A stretch of 45,266 nucleotides of DNA from NCBI GenBank assembly GCA_031265205.1, contig JAISCZ010000065.1:1-45266 (forward strand), read 5' to 3'. How positions within the stretch are numbered: the stretch's first letter is position 1; each line of letters opens with the position of its first letter. This stretch comes from Deltaproteobacteria bacterium (GTDB lineage Bacteria; Desulfobacterota; Desulfarculia; Adiutricales; Adiutricaceae). Below the pieces are notes generated by a model. That model made no database searches and was not told the origin of the DNA. It saw only the letters and a list, made by a program, of their open reading frames with translations. Shown piece after piece: positions 32,840 through 41,145 of the stretch. Both the position numbers and the translations under genes were made by a program.

Positions 32840-33951
32840 AGCTTACCACTCCTGTAATTTTTTATGTTTAAGAAAAAAATAGGCGACATTGATGTTTATT
32901 AGAGTTATTTAATCGGAAAATTTTTATGTTCTTAAGAATATAAGATTTAATCATAAGTTAAGTTAATCTATGCCGTAAGGAACATTGTTATTGCGATAAG
33001 CTATGGGAAGCGTTGGGCGTATTCATTATAAACGACTCCGTAGTTCAGGATTTTATGGCTATCAGGATATTATCATGAACAGATATAATTATCCTATCTA
33101 ACCAATGACACAATACCTAGAATAATAGCGCATCCAACTGACAAGCGCAAATGGTTAAAAATTGGCGCGAAGAGTCAAAATTTTAATTTTAATTAATTAG
33201 ATTGTTTAGGCTTGGAAAACTTGCCGCGATCTCCATATAATAAAAACAAGAGTTCGGTTACCGAACTGAAAAAAATTATAATGAATTAGCCACAATTCTC
33301 ATTTTTGAGGGTTCTATTAATAATTCTATTATTTCTAAGTTATGTATCCGTTCACGGGATAGCTAGATAAGCCAAACGCCAACATATTAAAGGCCTTGAT
33401 TCAAGCCATTGGGATTATAAATAAAACTAATATATGTGTTAATAATATTAAAATAATAAAATAGGGGTTATGTCTTGCTTTTTATCGCTTATTTTCTTAT
33501 AAATGCCTCTATGGGTGGACGAAAGATTCATAAAGGCATCGTATCCGTTCACGGGGAGAGTGGCTCCCTTTCGCGCCCCAGCCAGCCAACCAACCCAAGC
33601 CATCAGCCTTACGCTCCCCGAGGCCTGATCAAAGTCCCCAATAAACAAGCCAACTCTCCCAATTCGCCTGGACAAACTTCACTTTTCCACCCAGTTAAGG
33701 CTTACCTCTGAAGGGATACGTTTTAGGCGAAAGTATTTTCTCTTCCAAGCCATTTTAACCTAAATTACGGGTAGAATAAGTTCTCAACTAAAAAGTCTAC
33801 CCATGCCTTAGAGTAGCACATAAAACGCTATTTAAACCGATCTTAAAGGAACAGTATTGCCCTTAGCCGCCTAGATGGCGTAAAGCTTGAAATTTGGCGG
33901 CGGAAAAAAGAAAATAAGCGGCGCTATTATCCCCTGGAGAGGCCTTAAAAC
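32840..33951. other. AT-rich gap with palindrome and repeated 15-mer
   Basis: No supported gene in 1.1 kb. It holds a 17-bp palindrome at 33251-33267, AGTTCGGT-T-ACCGAACT, and GTATCCGTTCACGGG at both 33344-33358 and 33541-33555. From about 33540 to 33710 the GC content rises sharply; a 78-codon frame there (33475-33711) is Pro/Ser-rich and has no ribosome site. The region is probably insertion-derived. A 7-bp inverted repeat GGGTAGA/TCTACCC lies near 33768-33805. Confidence 0.4.
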
Positions 33952-34806
33952 ATGCTCGACACTGACCAAAGCGCCGTTATGGGCGATAGGCGGCCCCCTG
34001 TTTCGCGCGCGCGCGCTATTTGCCAACAGGTCTATCGGCCCGGGGCCCAGAAATTCGTCGTCCTCGTCATTGTTTTTAATTCCGCCATCCTCGGGCTGGA
34101 GACCTCCGCCGCCATCGTGGGCCGAATCGGCGGGCTTTTAAGCTTTCTGGACAAGGCCTGCCTCTTCATCTTCTGCGTGGAGCTGCTCATGAAAATGGCC
34201 TGCGAAAAACTCTCCTTTTTTCGCTCGGCCTGGAATCTTTTTGACTTTATCATCGTGGGCGTGGCCCTGATCCCCGGGTCCGGCCAGATTTCCGTTTTGC
34301 GGTCTTTAAGGATTTTAAGGGCCCTGCGCCTGATCACCAAGCTGCCCCGCCTCAAAATAATCGTCGAGTCCATTATCCGGGCCCTGCCGTCGATCGGCTG
34401 GATCTCCGTTTTGCTCCTCATTATTTTCTATATTTTCGCGGTCCTGGTCACGACCCTTTTCGGCCAAAGCTTCCCCGAGTGGTTCGGGTCGCTGCCGGCC
34501 TCCATGTTTTCCCTCTTTCAGATTCTGACCCTGGACAGCTGGTCCATGGGCCTGGTGCGACCGGTCATGGCCGCGTTTCCCTACTCTTTCGTCATTTTCA
34601 TCAGTTTTATCCTTCTCAGCTCTTTTATCGTCTTAAACGTCTTTATCGGGGTGATCGTGACTAGCATCGGGGAGGTGGCCTCGGAAAAGATCGAGCCCAC
34701 CCTCAAAATAGAGCTGCGGGAACTGAGCGAGCTTAAGGAACAGCTCGCGCGCATTGAGGAAAAACTTTCGGCGAAGGACCCTCCGGACTCCGCCGCCAAG
34801 CCCTAG
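33952..34806 (+). CDS. Voltage-gated ion channel, NaChBac/NavAb type
   Basis: 284 residues; GGAGAGG lies about 10 nt before the ATG. One six-helix domain: S1 (KFVVLVIVFNSAILGLE), S2 (LDKACLFIFCVELLMKM), S3 (AWNLFDFIIVGVALIP), S4 with repeated arginines (SVLRSLRILRALRLITKLPR), S5, pore, S6 (FIVLNVFIGVIVTSIGEV). Tetramers of such subunits form sodium channels. A C-terminal coiled coil (LRELSELKEQLARIEEKL) is typical and holds the tetramer. The selectivity filter reads TLDSWSM (193-199): Asp195 stands where known bacterial sodium channels have Glu (TLESW). This may change ion preference. It stands alone, convergent with trxB. Confidence 0.93.
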   Translation: MLDTDQSAVMGDRRPPVSRARAICQQVYRPGAQKFVVLVIVFNSAILGLETSAAIVGRIGGLLSFLDKACLFIFCVELLMKMACEKLSFFRSAWNLFDFIIVGVALIPGSGQISVLRSLRILRALRLITKLPRLKIIVESIIRALPSIGWISVLLLIIFYIFAVLVTTLFGQSFPEWFGSLPASMFSLFQILTLDSWSMGLVRPVMAAFPYSFVIFISFILLSSFIVLNVFIGVIVTSIGEVASEKIEPTLKIELRELSELKEQLARIEEKLSAKDPPDSAAKP

Positions 34807-34836
34807 GGAAGCTCCCTTAAGCTTTCGTCCAAGGCC

Positions 34837-35763
34837 CTAGGATTTCTTGAGGCTCTCGATGTAGTGGCTGGCGTTGACCCCGGCCCGCGCGCCGTCGGCC
34901 GTGGCGGTCACCACCTGGCGCAGATCCGTGTCGCGGACGTCGCCGGCGGCGAAGACCCCTTTAATGGAAGTTTCCAGTTTCGCGTCGGAGCGGATCCAGC
35001 CGCCCGGGAGCCGCTCAATCTCCGGGGGCAGAAACTCGACGTTCGGGGCGGCGCCCACGAACATAAAGACCCCCGCCACCTTGAGTTCCAAAACGTCTTG
35101 GGTTTTACGGCTCTTGACGGTTATTTTCTCGACAATGTCCGTCCCCATGACGCTGGTTAAGTCGGAGCTGAGAAGGAATTCTATCTTGGGGTCGGCTAGG
35201 GCCTTCTCCTGGACGCGGCGGTCGGCCCGAAACTCGTCCCGGCGGTGGATCAGGTACACCTTGGAGGCGAAGCGCGTCAGGTAGTGGGCTTCCTCCAGGG
35301 CGCTGTTGCCCCCTCCCACCACGGCGACGGGCTCGCCGCGGACAAAGCCGGCGTCGCAGAGGGCGCAGAAACTGACTCCCCGGCCCACGAATTCGTCGGC
35401 CCCCGGGACGTTTAAATTTACCAGGCGGCTCCCGGAGGCGATGATCGCGGCTTTCGCGCGATAAGTCTCCTGGGAGGCGACGATTATCTTAAAATCGCCC
35501 TCGCTCGCGAGGGAGACGACGTTCTCAATTTTAATTTCCGCGCCCTGTTTGAGCGCCTGCTCGTGGAAGGCCTCCGCGAGATCGGCGCCTTTGACAAAGG
35601 GAAATCCGGGGTAATTTTCAATGCCCACGGTAAGGCGCGTCTGGCCCCCGACGATGGCTTTTTCCAAAATGAGGGTCTTCAGGCCCGCCCGGGCGGCGTA
35701 GAGGCCGGCGGTCAGGCCGGCGGGGCCTCCCCCAATCACGATTAGATCATATTCTAGGTTCAA
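34837..35763 (-). CDS. trxB: Thioredoxin reductase (CALC active site)
   Basis: 308 residues from a TTG at 35763 with GAGGAGG 7 nt upstream; 123 extra upstream codons in the frame show no homology and overlap the promoter. It is the standard FAD/NAD(P)H fold: IVIGGGPAGLTAGLYAARAG (FAD), the redox pair CALC (Cys133, Cys136), VAVVGGGNSALEEA (NAD(P)) and GVFAAGDVRDTDLRQVVTA. The enzyme passes electrons to thioredoxin. The active site is CALC rather than the common CATC. The NAD(P) motif lacks the usual HRRxxxR, having HRRDEFRADRRV, which still fits NADPH. It has its own promoter. Confidence 0.95.
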   Translation of the reverse strand: MNLEYDLIVIGGGPAGLTAGLYAARAGLKTLILEKAIVGGQTRLTVGIENYPGFPFVKGADLAEAFHEQALKQGAEIKIENVVSLASEGDFKIIVASQETYRAKAAIIASGSRLVNLNVPGADEFVGRGVSFCALCDAGFVRGEPVAVVGGGNSALEEAHYLTRFASKVYLIHRRDEFRADRRVQEKALADPKIEFLLSSDLTSVMGTDIVEKITVKSRKTQDVLELKVAGVFMFVGAAPNVEFLPPEIERLPGGWIRSDAKLETSIKGVFAAGDVRDTDLRQVVTATADGARAGVNASHYIESLKKS

Positions 35764-35801
35764 GGGATCGCCTCCTCGGATTTTTCGCGTCTCCCTTTTA
35801 A

Positions 35802-35830
35802 ATATTAAAAAAAAACCGCTTTCTTGTCTA
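35802..35830 (-). promoter_or_regulatory. Sigma70-type promoter of trxB
   Basis: On the minus strand: TAGACA (35825-35830), 17-nt spacer with a T-tract, and TAATAT (35802-35807). Transcription starts near 35795, leaving about 30 nt before the TTG at 35763. It supports the short trxB start. Confidence 0.6.
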
Positions 35831-35831
35831 T

Positions 35832-35873
35832 CGTCTTCCGGCGAACAAAGGAGCCGCCGTCTTCCGGCGAACA
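35832..35873. repeat. Direct repeat just upstream of the trxB promoter
   Basis: The 16-mer CGTCTTCCGGCGAACA occurs at 35832-35847 and again at 35858-35873, 26 bp apart. The repeats abut the -35 of trxB. The rest of 35874-36626 is gene-free, apart from a 20-bp tandem repeat at 36153-36190 and a possible promoter at 36321. Confidence 0.55.
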
Positions 35874-36152
35874 TTGGGGCCGCGCCGCCGCGCGCGCGCC
35901 GGCCCCTTGGAGCGCGGCCTCCGGCGCCGCCACCTCCTTGGCGGGAGAATAGGGGAGGGGAATGGGGGAAGACCTTCGGAGCGGGCGCGGTCGGCCCGCG
36001 GGAGCGCTTTACGGTCGCCAAAGGCCGCGCGGGAAAAGGCGTTACGAGCGTCCTTGGAGAAAGAGGGAGTCGAGGTTCCGAAGGGGGCGCGCCCGCAAAG
36101 GCGCGCGCTTTGGCGAGGGGAAAAGCCACCAAGGGCGGCGCTGGCCCTCTCT

Positions 36153-36190
36153 TTATAAGAGAATGACACCGCTTATAAGAGAATGACGCC
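36153..36190. repeat. Tandem 20-bp repeat
   Basis: TTATAAGAGAATGACACCG and TTATAAGAGAATGACGCCG, in tandem with a 20-bp period, in the trxB/DUF362 divergent gap. Sharp A/T-rich islands in a GC-rich stretch; they may be binding sites. Confidence 0.55.
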
Positions 36191-36320
36191 GCCAGCGGCC
36201 CTCGCGCTTACTAATGGAAACGCCCAAGGCCGCGCGCCCGCGCGGCCTTGGGGATAATCCAGGGGACGGGAAAAACAAAAAACCGAAAAAACGGCGCCCC
36301 AGGGTCGCCGCGCCCGCGTG

Positions 36321-36329
36321 TGTTATAAT
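36321..36329 (+). promoter_or_regulatory. Possible extended -10 for the DUF362 operon
   Basis: TGTTATAAT is a perfect -10 with the TG extension. No good -35 lies 17 nt upstream. It is 300 nt before the ATG at 36627, so assignment to this operon is tentative. Confidence 0.35.
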
Positions 36330-36626
36330 CGCCTCCAGGGGCGATTCCCCGCGCGAGCGCCGCGCGCCCCCCTTTAGTCCCCGCGCTCCCCCAAACTCTC
36401 GCCTCCCCAAGCTTTCTAAGTCATTTTCGCGCCGCGCCCCGGGGTTTTGCCCGCGCGGAAAGAGCGCGCGGGGGCTCTTCCGCCTTCCCCGGCTCTCCCT
36501 TTCGGGAGCAGGCCATTTCTTTGACGCTTCGCGCTTCCGTTCGCGCCTTTCCCTCCCCTCCCCAGGGCGGGGGGGAATTTCGTTTTCCCCATTTTTTTCG
36601 TCTTGGTCATTTTAAGGAGCACTAAA

Positions 36627-37541
36627 ATGAAACGACGCGATTTTCTCAAAGGTTGCGCCGGCGGAGCTTTGGCCTTGGGCCTCGGCTCCCCCTTCGGGAA
36701 CATTGGCGCCGCCCTCGCCCAGGAGGCCCCTTTTCCGGACCTCGTGGCCGCGCGCGGCGAAAATCTCCCGCGCATGTTCGACGCGGCGCTGACCGCTTTG
36801 GGCGGTCTCTCGCGCTTTATCCAGAAGGGCCAAACGGTCCTCGTCAAGCCCAATATGGGTTGGGCGGTGACTCCGGACAAGGCCGCCAACACCAACCCCG
36901 AGCTCTTGTCCCACATCGTGAAAAACGCCTTAAACGTTGGGGCCTCCAGGGTCTACGTCTTTGACAACACCTGCGACAACTGGGCGAGTTCCTACCGGGA
37001 CTCGGGGCTGGAGGCCGCCGCCAAGGACGCCGGGGCCACCGTGGCCCCGGCCCACGATTCCGGGAGCTTTCAGGAAGTCGTCAACCCCGGCGCGCTCTAC
37101 CTCAAGGAGGTGGAACTCCACGAGCTCTATTTGGAGGCGGACGTAATCATTAACGTTCCGGTCTTAAAGCACCACGGCGGGGCCAAAATGACGGCGGCCA
37201 TGAAAAACCTCATGGGGGTCGTGTGGTCCCGGGGTTCTTTGCACTGGTCCGGCTTAGACGAGAGCGTTCCCGAGCTTCTTCTCTACAAAAAGCCCACTTT
37301 GAACGTCGTGGACGCCATGCGGGTCATGCTCACCGGAGGACCCCGGGGCCGGGGAGACTCCCAATACCTCGCTTGCCGGACGCTTATCGCCTCCGCGGAC
37401 GCCGTGGCCTGCGACTCCGCCTGCGCGGCGATTATGGCCTCCGCGGGGATCGCCCAGCCTGGGTACGTCTTCAACGCCTCCCAAAGGGGCTTGGGCGTCA
37501 GCGATCTCGCCACCCTCAACGTCCAGCGGCTGACCGTTTAA
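36627..37541 (+). CDS. DUF362 protein with Tat signal
   Basis: 304 residues from the ATG at 36627, with AAGGAGC 6 nt upstream. The N-terminus MKRRDFLKGCAGGALALGLG is a twin-arginine signal, so the protein is exported folded. The body is a DUF362 domain: VLVKPNMGW, NPELLSHIVKNALNVGASRVYVFDNTCD, VIINVPVLKHHGGAKMTAAMKNLMGV and DAMRVMLTGGPRG. DUF362 proteins are often linked to iron-sulfur proteins, and the next gene (24 nt away) is a polyferredoxin. A redox-cofactor or electron-transfer role at the membrane is inferred. Confidence 0.92.
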   Translation: MKRRDFLKGCAGGALALGLGSPFGNIGAALAQEAPFPDLVAARGENLPRMFDAALTALGGLSRFIQKGQTVLVKPNMGWAVTPDKAANTNPELLSHIVKNALNVGASRVYVFDNTCDNWASSYRDSGLEAAAKDAGATVAPAHDSGSFQEVVNPGALYLKEVELHELYLEADVIINVPVLKHHGGAKMTAAMKNLMGVVWSRGSLHWSGLDESVPELLLYKKPTLNVVDAMRVMLTGGPRGRGDSQYLACRTLIASADAVACDSACAAIMASAGIAQPGYVFNASQRGLGVSDLATLNVQRLTV

Positions 37542-37565
37542 GTCGGCCGCGAGCGAAGCGATTCC

Positions 37566-39077
37566 ATGGCCAGAAGACCGGCGCGCTTCCTCCGGTGGGG
37601 GCGGGCGATTGCGGGATCCGCCCTCTTGGCGGCGCTCGTTCTCTCTTTTTATTTCCCAGACTCGTCGTGGCGTTTCGCCCAATATTTCGCCAAGGCGCAG
37701 TTCGGGCAGATCCTGGGGGCCGTCGTTTCCCTGGGCTCCGCGGCCTCCCTCGCGCTCTTTCTCTTTTACGCGCTTCTCACCAAAGTTTGGGGGCGGGTTT
37801 TCTGCTCTTTTCTGTGCCCCTTGGGCGTGGCCATGGAACTTGTCGGTCTTTTGCGGCAAAAGGCGCGCCCCCTAAAATTCCGTCGCTCCCCCAGATCTTT
37901 CTGGCGCGCCTTGATCCCCGCCCTTGCCCTCTTTCTTTTCCTAATGGGGGTGACCCTTCCCTTCGGGCTTTTGGAGCCTTTCAGCGTTTTCTCTTCCAAG
38001 AGCTTCTGGCTCGACGTCCCGGGTCTCGTTTTGGCCTTGGCCCTGGCTTTGGCCTATTTTAAGGGGCGGGCTTTCTGCAACTGTCTCTGTCCCGTGGGCC
38101 TGATTTTTAAGATTTTGGCCAGGAAGACCCGCTACCGGCTGGAGGTCGGGCCCCAATGCCCGCGCTGCGGTCGCTGCGAGGCGGCGTGTCCCTGCCATTG
38201 CCTGGACCCCGGGGAGGGCGGCGTGGAATACGAGCGCTGCGTTCTGTGTCTCAGGTGCCTTAAAGCCTGCCCCAACGGCTCTCTGGCCTTCCGCCGCTCC
38301 GCCCCGGCTCAGTCCCATTCCCCGTCCCCAGCTTTGGCGCGGGCCTCAGGCTCGGCTCCGACCTCAACCCCGGCCTTGGCTTCGGCCTTTGCCTCAGCCC
38401 CGGCGTCCTTTCCCTTAGCCCGACGTTCCTTTTTGCGCCAAGCCGCTCTCGTGGCCGTCGCGGGGGCCGCCATCGCGGCCCCCGAGCTGACGCGCGCCCA
38501 AACCATTTTAGTTCCCGACGAGACCCCTATTCTGCCGCCCGGGGCTCTCTCCCTGGCCCACTTGAACGCCCACTGCTCCCTGTGCCACGGCTGCGTCAGG
38601 GTCTGCCCCAACGGGGCCTTAAGGCCCGCCACCCGAGGGGGAATAAGCCTTATCGGCAAACCCGTTTTGGACCCCTATCGGGGCTTCTGTCAGTATGACT
38701 GCGTCCGCTGCGCGGAGATCTGCCCCACCAACGCCCTTTTAGGCATTTCAGTGGAGATGAAGCATTATTGGCGGATCGGTCTGGTCCATCTGCGCCGCAA
38801 GGAATGTATCGTGGTCAAAAACGGAACCCGTTGCGGGGCCTGCGCCGAACTGTGCCCCACCGGGGCGGCGCGCATGGAAATGGGCCCCTCGGGCCGCGAG
38901 GAGCCCACCCTCTATCGGCCCCTGTGCATTGGCTGCGGGGCCTGCCAAAAGGCCTGCCCCGTGCGCCCCGTCAGCCCCATTTGGGTGGTCGGTCGCAAAT
39001 ATCAGGACGCGATGGCCTCCCGGCCCATCCAGAACCATGGCGCGGACATCGCGATGACGGAAGATTTCCCTTTTTAG
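37566..39077 (+). CDS. Membrane polyferredoxin with internal Tat-like segment
   Basis: 503 residues; a weak ribosome site precedes the ATG. The N-terminal half is NapH-like: membrane segments and the CxxxCP motifs FCSFLCPLG and FCNCLCPVG on the cytoplasmic face, then two 4Fe-4S motifs (CPRCGRCEAACPCHC and CVLCLRCLKACP). An Ala/Ser/Pro linker of about 40 residues (near 245-285) leads to RRSFLRQAALVAVAGAAIAA, which looks like a twin-arginine signal inside the protein. After it comes a ferredoxin block with four cysteine clusters (CSLCHGCVRVCP; CVRCAEICP; CGACAELCP; CIGCGACQKACP), as in NapG/MauM proteins. It could move electrons between cytoplasm and periplasm. It looks like a fused NapH-NapG pair and is likely to work with DUF362. 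Confidence 0.93.
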   Translation: MARRPARFLRWGRAIAGSALLAALVLSFYFPDSSWRFAQYFAKAQFGQILGAVVSLGSAASLALFLFYALLTKVWGRVFCSFLCPLGVAMELVGLLRQKARPLKFRRSPRSFWRALIPALALFLFLMGVTLPFGLLEPFSVFSSKSFWLDVPGLVLALALALAYFKGRAFCNCLCPVGLIFKILARKTRYRLEVGPQCPRCGRCEAACPCHCLDPGEGGVEYERCVLCLRCLKACPNGSLAFRRSAPAQSHSPSPALARASGSAPTSTPALASAFASAPASFPLARRSFLRQAALVAVAGAAIAAPELTRAQTILVPDETPILPPGALSLAHLNAHCSLCHGCVRVCPNGALRPATRGGISLIGKPVLDPYRGFCQYDCVRCAEICPTNALLGISVEMKHYWRIGLVHLRRKECIVVKNGTRCGACAELCPTGAARMEMGPSGREEPTLYRPLCIGCGACQKACPVRPVSPIWVVGRKYQDAMASRPIQNHGADIAMTEDFPF

Positions 39078-39856
39078 GAAGGGCCTTCGCGGGCGGCGCG
39101 TCGCGGGACAATCTCGCGGCGCGCTCGCGGCGCGCCTTTGGAGAAAAAAGCGCTTCCCGCCCGAAGGAGGGTCGGGGCTCGGGGTAGGGGAGGGCGACGG
39201 CTTTTTGGGGCCGCTAACGCTGGCCCAGCGGGGACTTTCTTTTTTTTCGCTTTTTTTTCGAGGACGCGCTCTTTTTTCCCTTGCCTTTGGGCGCCTTTTT
39301 TGTTTTAATAATTAACGATTCTTTCCGTTACTCTTTTTTCCCCAAAAGCTTCTCCCCAATAGGGGTCAGGCTTTTTTTCTGAAAAACGCTTTTTTAGCGT
39401 TTATTTTCTCTTTTCTAACCGAATTGAAAGCCCCTCCGTCAAAGCGAATCGCGAGCCTCGCGGAAATAGTTTTCGGCGGGCTAAAGCCTTTGGTGGCCGG
39501 AAGCCCTCTTTAGCTCGTTTGAGCTTGGGCCGCGATTCTTTGGCGCTTTTGGGGGGCTCCCTCCGTCTTCCGTCGCGGCGCGCGCGAGCGCGCGCCGGGT
39601 AGCGCTTTATTTTCGCTCCGCGAGGCCGCCTCGCGGGCTATTCCTTTCTTGAAACGGGCGGCGGGACCGGCGCCGCTTGAAGCGCGCCCCCGGCGGGTTT
39701 TTCGTGGGGCTTGAAGCGCGCCAGCTCATTTTAACGCTCATTTTTTCCGTCCGTTTCCGTATTTCCGTTCGTTTCTATTGATTCGTTAATTCACTAAGAT
39801 TCGTTAAATTACTAATTCACTCTTATCGCTTACGCTTAAAGGAGCGCAAATTAGCC
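39078..39856. other. Gap with T-rich tracts, hairpin and direct repeat
   Basis: No gene found in 779 nt. AAACGCT-TTTTT-AGCGTTT (39384-39402) followed by ATTTTCTCTTTT is a plausible weak terminator on the plus strand. A GC palindrome of alternating CG lies near 39575-39600. GATTCGTTAATTCACTAA at 39780-39797 repeats imperfectly at 39798-39815 just upstream of the aminotransferase. Confidence 0.45.
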
Positions 39857-40747
39857 ATGAAATTTAAAACCCGCAAACTTATCCGCGGATTAGACCCGCC
39901 GAAAATCGCCACGCAATTTTATGAGATCATAAGGCTTAAAAACGGCAAGTACCGCGACGTGGAAGCGCACCAGGCGCGCATGCGCTCGGCGTACCGGGAA
40001 ATATTGGGCCAGGAAATGGATTTTAAACTGGCGGACATTCTGCCGGAGCCTCCGGGAAGGGGTCTGTACCGCGCGCGCGTGGAATACCCGGGCGAGTCCT
40101 TCAACGGTGGCCGCAGCTTGCCAACCATCGCCTTTTCCGGCTACGCCCACCCCTACCTCAGGAGCTTGGAAATCGTGGAGCGCAACGATCTGAGGTACCC
40201 CCACAAGTTCGTCAAGAGGGGGCGGCTCAACTCCCTCGCGGAATACTCCCGCAATGACGGGGTCATCGTCACGAGGGGCGGTTACGTTATGGGGGCCACC
40301 ACGGCCAATCTCGTCTTCCAAAGCTCCGAGGGCCTCTTTACCCCCACGACCTACCTTCTCCCGGGCGTTAAGAGGGCCACGCTTTTGGAGGAGGGCGTGA
40401 TCCGGGAGCGGGTCGTCACCATCAAGGACGTCGCCTCCTACGACAAGATTTATTTAATCAACTCCATGATTGACTTGGAAGACCTGATTTTCGTCCAGAC
40501 CAATCGCGTTTTCTACGAAGACGAGCCCATCCGCGTGGATCGCCGTTTCGGGCCAGCGCCGCTGAAATGGACCTGGGACGGGCGCGGGCATCGGCTTCCG
40601 AAAAGGAAGTTCGAGGACGGCGTCCCGCCGCCGGAGGTCCGGGAACTCTTAACGAAGGTCAAATGCCTCGGCGACGATCCGCGGCCGGGCTTCACGCGCC
40701 GGGCTCCCGAAAGCCATCCCAACCACTGGGACCCGCTGCCCCGGTAG
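39857..40747 (+). CDS. Class IV aminotransferase family protein with extra C-terminal tail
   Basis: 296 residues; GGAG lies 12 nt before the ATG. Residues 1-225 resemble fold-type IV PLP enzymes (4-amino-4-deoxychorismate lyase and branched-chain aminotransferase): FYEIIRLKNGKYRDVEAHQARM, VIVTRGGYVMGATTANLVFQ, FTPTTYLLPGVKRATLLEEG and INSMIDLED. PabC-like activity is plausible, and proximity to the aromatic operon fits p-aminobenzoate or chorismate metabolism. The last 68 residues (from about 229; WTWDGRGHRLP, VPPPEVRELLTKVK, GFTRRAPES, NHWDPLPR) are not part of that fold and recur as a second, orphan copy downstream. Confidence 0.85.
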   Translation: MKFKTRKLIRGLDPPKIATQFYEIIRLKNGKYRDVEAHQARMRSAYREILGQEMDFKLADILPEPPGRGLYRARVEYPGESFNGGRSLPTIAFSGYAHPYLRSLEIVERNDLRYPHKFVKRGRLNSLAEYSRNDGVIVTRGGYVMGATTANLVFQSSEGLFTPTTYLLPGVKRATLLEEGVIRERVVTIKDVASYDKIYLINSMIDLEDLIFVQTNRVFYEDEPIRVDRRFGPAPLKWTWDGRGHRLPKRKFEDGVPPPEVRELLTKVKCLGDDPRPGFTRRAPESHPNHWDPLPR

Positions 40748-40774
40748 GAGAGGGCCCGTGGTTCTTTTTCCCCC

Positions 40775-40973
40775 GCGTCGGGCCCGAGCCGCCGCGATGG
40801 GCCTGGGATCGGCGCGGGCGGCGGCCTCCGCGAGGGAAGTTCGCGGACGGAGTCCCGCCGTCGGAGGTCCGGGAACTCTTAACGAAGGTCAAACGCCGCG
40901 GCGACGATCCGCTGCCGGGCTTCGCGCGCCTGGCTCCCGAAAGCCAGCCTATCCGCTGGGACCCGCCGCCCCG
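40775..40973 (+). pseudogene. Orphan duplicate of the aminotransferase C-terminal tail
   Basis: Read in a different frame, 40775-40973 encodes WAWDRRGRRPPRGKFADG, then VPPSEVRELLTKVKRRGDDP and RWDPPPRG, a close copy of the C-terminal 66 residues of the preceding gene (40548-40745). The offset is 230 bp, not a multiple of three, and the first copy ends in a stop. It lacks its own start, so it is a tail duplicate rather than a gene. The identity is interrupted by substitutions, so the event is not very recent. Confidence 0.7.
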
Positions 40974-41045
40974 GGGGGAGAGCGCCCGCGAATTCCCGCG
41001 GCCTTTTTCCCTCCCCCCTCTTCGCCGCCTTGGAGCCTGATGGCT

Positions 41046-41078
41046 AAAAGGGGGCCTCCCGTTGGCGGGTTAGCCCCC
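41046..41078 (-). terminator. Terminator-like hairpin downstream of pheA
   Basis: On the minus strand GGGGGC pairs with GCCCCC around an inner CCCG/CGGG hairpin with a CCAA loop, followed by TTTTAGCC. It lies 70 nt after the pheA stop and probably ends the aromatic operon. Confidence 0.6.
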
Positions 41079-41083
41079 AAGAC

Positions 41084-41125
41084 GCGCTGGGCCCCCGCGG
41101 GCGAAAGCCCGCGGAGGCCCAGCGC
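41084..41125. other. 18-bp hairpin with GAAA tetraloop
   Basis: GCGCTGGGCC and GGCCCAGCGC flank a single C/A mismatch and an inner CCGCGGGC/GCCCGCGG stem capped by GAAA. Eighteen base pairs in 42 nt, located between the pheA stop and the terminator at 41046. No T-run follows. It may protect the mRNA 3' end or act as an RNA structure. Confidence 0.65.
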
Positions 41126-41145
41126 GGACGGGGAGGGGGAAAAGG

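Noticed and set aside
33475-33711. 78-codon plus-strand frame and the opposing 75-codon frame
   Set aside because: No ribosome site, compositionally odd, and they span the GC shift and repeated 15-mer; treated as non-coding.
35764-36132. N-terminal extension of trxB
   Set aside because: The extra 123 codons overlap the promoter and repeats and do not resemble the family; TTG at 35763 has an ideal ribosome site.
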